DNA from: Hydractinia symbiolongicarpus
Lineage: Eukaryota; Cnidaria; Hydrozoa; Anthoathecata; Hydractiniidae
Direction: 5' to 3'
Assembly (NCBI RefSeq): GCF_029227915.1
Contig: NC_079879.1
Span: 9,238,001-9,302,000 of the forward strand
Length of the DNA: 64,000 nt
The notes below the pieces were generated by a model that saw only the letters and a list, made by a program, of their open reading frames with translations, had not been told where the DNA came from and made no database searches. Shown here in pieces: positions 63,930-64,000 of this stretch. A program made the translations under genes and the position numbers. Each line of letters starts with the position of its first letter. Positions within the stretch are counted from its first letter, which is position 1.

Positions 63930-64000
63930 TGATATAAGATTGTTAACCATATATGTCTTGTTCAAAACACTCTGCAGCAATGCGATGATTAAGAAGTATA

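Larger units (their letters stand above)
8675..64000 (-). repeat. Tandem tRNA-His satellite array, right block
   Basis: 188 tRNA-derived loci between 8913 and 63858 (mean spacing 293.8 bp) in one orientation, with no further foreign insertion. Most intervals are 289-298 bp; 256-267-bp and 367-368-bp intervals mark deletions and fusions. Three main spacer types exist: one with GTGTAATAGAGAAAACAAGC and GGAGCTGTTCATCC, one with TTATTTAAAAAGAATAAAC and GAATGCATAGGACTG, and one with GATATAAAGAAAATAAC and GAATTCATAGGACTG. They are tied to tRNA class, and their order forms higher-order repeats. I saw no protein gene, other tRNA family, snRNA or 5S rRNA in the spacers. The array runs off the window end. 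Confidence 0.95.

Noticed and set aside
1-64000. Well over 100 open frames of 60-165 codons on both strands, many with similar peptides
   Set aside because: They are the tRNA and spacer translated in register with the repeat; starts, ends and frame shift with indels, and homologous frames break in sister units. No domain, codon bias or promoter supports them.
1-64000. CRISPR-like array of regular repeats and spacers
   Set aside because: The spacers are themselves ~220 bp, homologous to each other, and the conserved part is a cloverleaf tRNA; the setting is eukaryotic.
1-64000. tRNA-derived SINEs
   Set aside because: No poly(A) tails, no target-site duplications around units, a single orientation and a constant period: tandem array, not dispersed insertions.
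1-64000. 5S rRNA, snRNA or spliced-leader genes in the spacers
   Set aside because: Spacers were read on both strands; no 5S internal control region, Sm site or other recognisable RNA motif found.

Overview
This window is eukaryotic, almost certainly animal, and is essentially one giant satellite-like tandem array of nuclear tRNA-His(GTG) genes and gene relics, all on the minus strand. I located 205 tRNA-derived loci by eye: 201 near full length and 4 internally deleted. They recur about every 293-294 bp (72 bp tRNA plus about 221 bp AT-rich spacer) from base 1 to base 64000. The only interruption is a 3.73 kb transposon at 4936-8669. Nothing in the array looks protein-coding. The many 60-165 codon open frames are the tRNA and spacer read through, and they recur with the repeat.

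The consensus tRNA is identical in 23 copies. It has a 7-bp acceptor stem (GCCGTGA/TCACGGC), A box TCGTATAGTGG, D stem GTAT/GTAC, anticodon stem TTGCG/CGCAA, loop TTGTGGC (anticodon GTG), T arm CCAGG-TTCGAAT-CCTGG with B box GGTTCGAATCC, and discriminator A73. No CCA is encoded and there is no intron, as expected of a eukaryotic nuclear gene. Copy classes used below, in standard tRNA numbering: H = full acceptor; A1 or C1 = H with G1 replaced so that 1:72 is mispaired; M = 3' acceptor strand TCATTTC, so C2 and C3 face U71 and U70 (42 copies); P = U66 changed to G (A7 unpaired) together with A42 changed to C (U28 unpaired), about 25 copies. Classes travel with particular spacer variants and are therefore old lineages.

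Layout. 1-4935: array, H and M copies, degenerate towards the insertion. 4936-8669: hAT-like element with 15-bp terminal repeats and a 5-bp target duplication, containing a 5'-truncated LINE fragment (the last ~230 codons of a reverse-transcriptase ORF plus 3' UTR) and a small inverted-repeat element. 8670-28000: heterogeneous array, including a near copy of 1-4300 at 12073-17038 and the most diverged copies (17.2-25 kb). 28065-34291: regular five-unit higher-order repeat of 1467 bp. 33505-44652: a ~6.15 kb tandem duplication whose second copy lacks four units. 44.7-51.6 kb: three-, five- and six-unit higher-order repeats rich in intact copies. 51.8-64 kb: mixed H-rich array with a 1173-bp four-unit duplication.

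The LINE fragment's C-terminal domain resembles, from memory, elements common in cnidarians, so a cnidarian or other marine invertebrate is my best guess; the tRNA itself only says metazoan. If transcribed, the units would be made by RNA polymerase III from internal A and B boxes. A run of four T is usually missing until about 90 nt downstream, so most units lack the usual close terminator. Whether the array supplies tRNA-His, makes tRNA fragments, acts as a chromatin boundary, or is simply satellite DNA cannot be decided from sequence.
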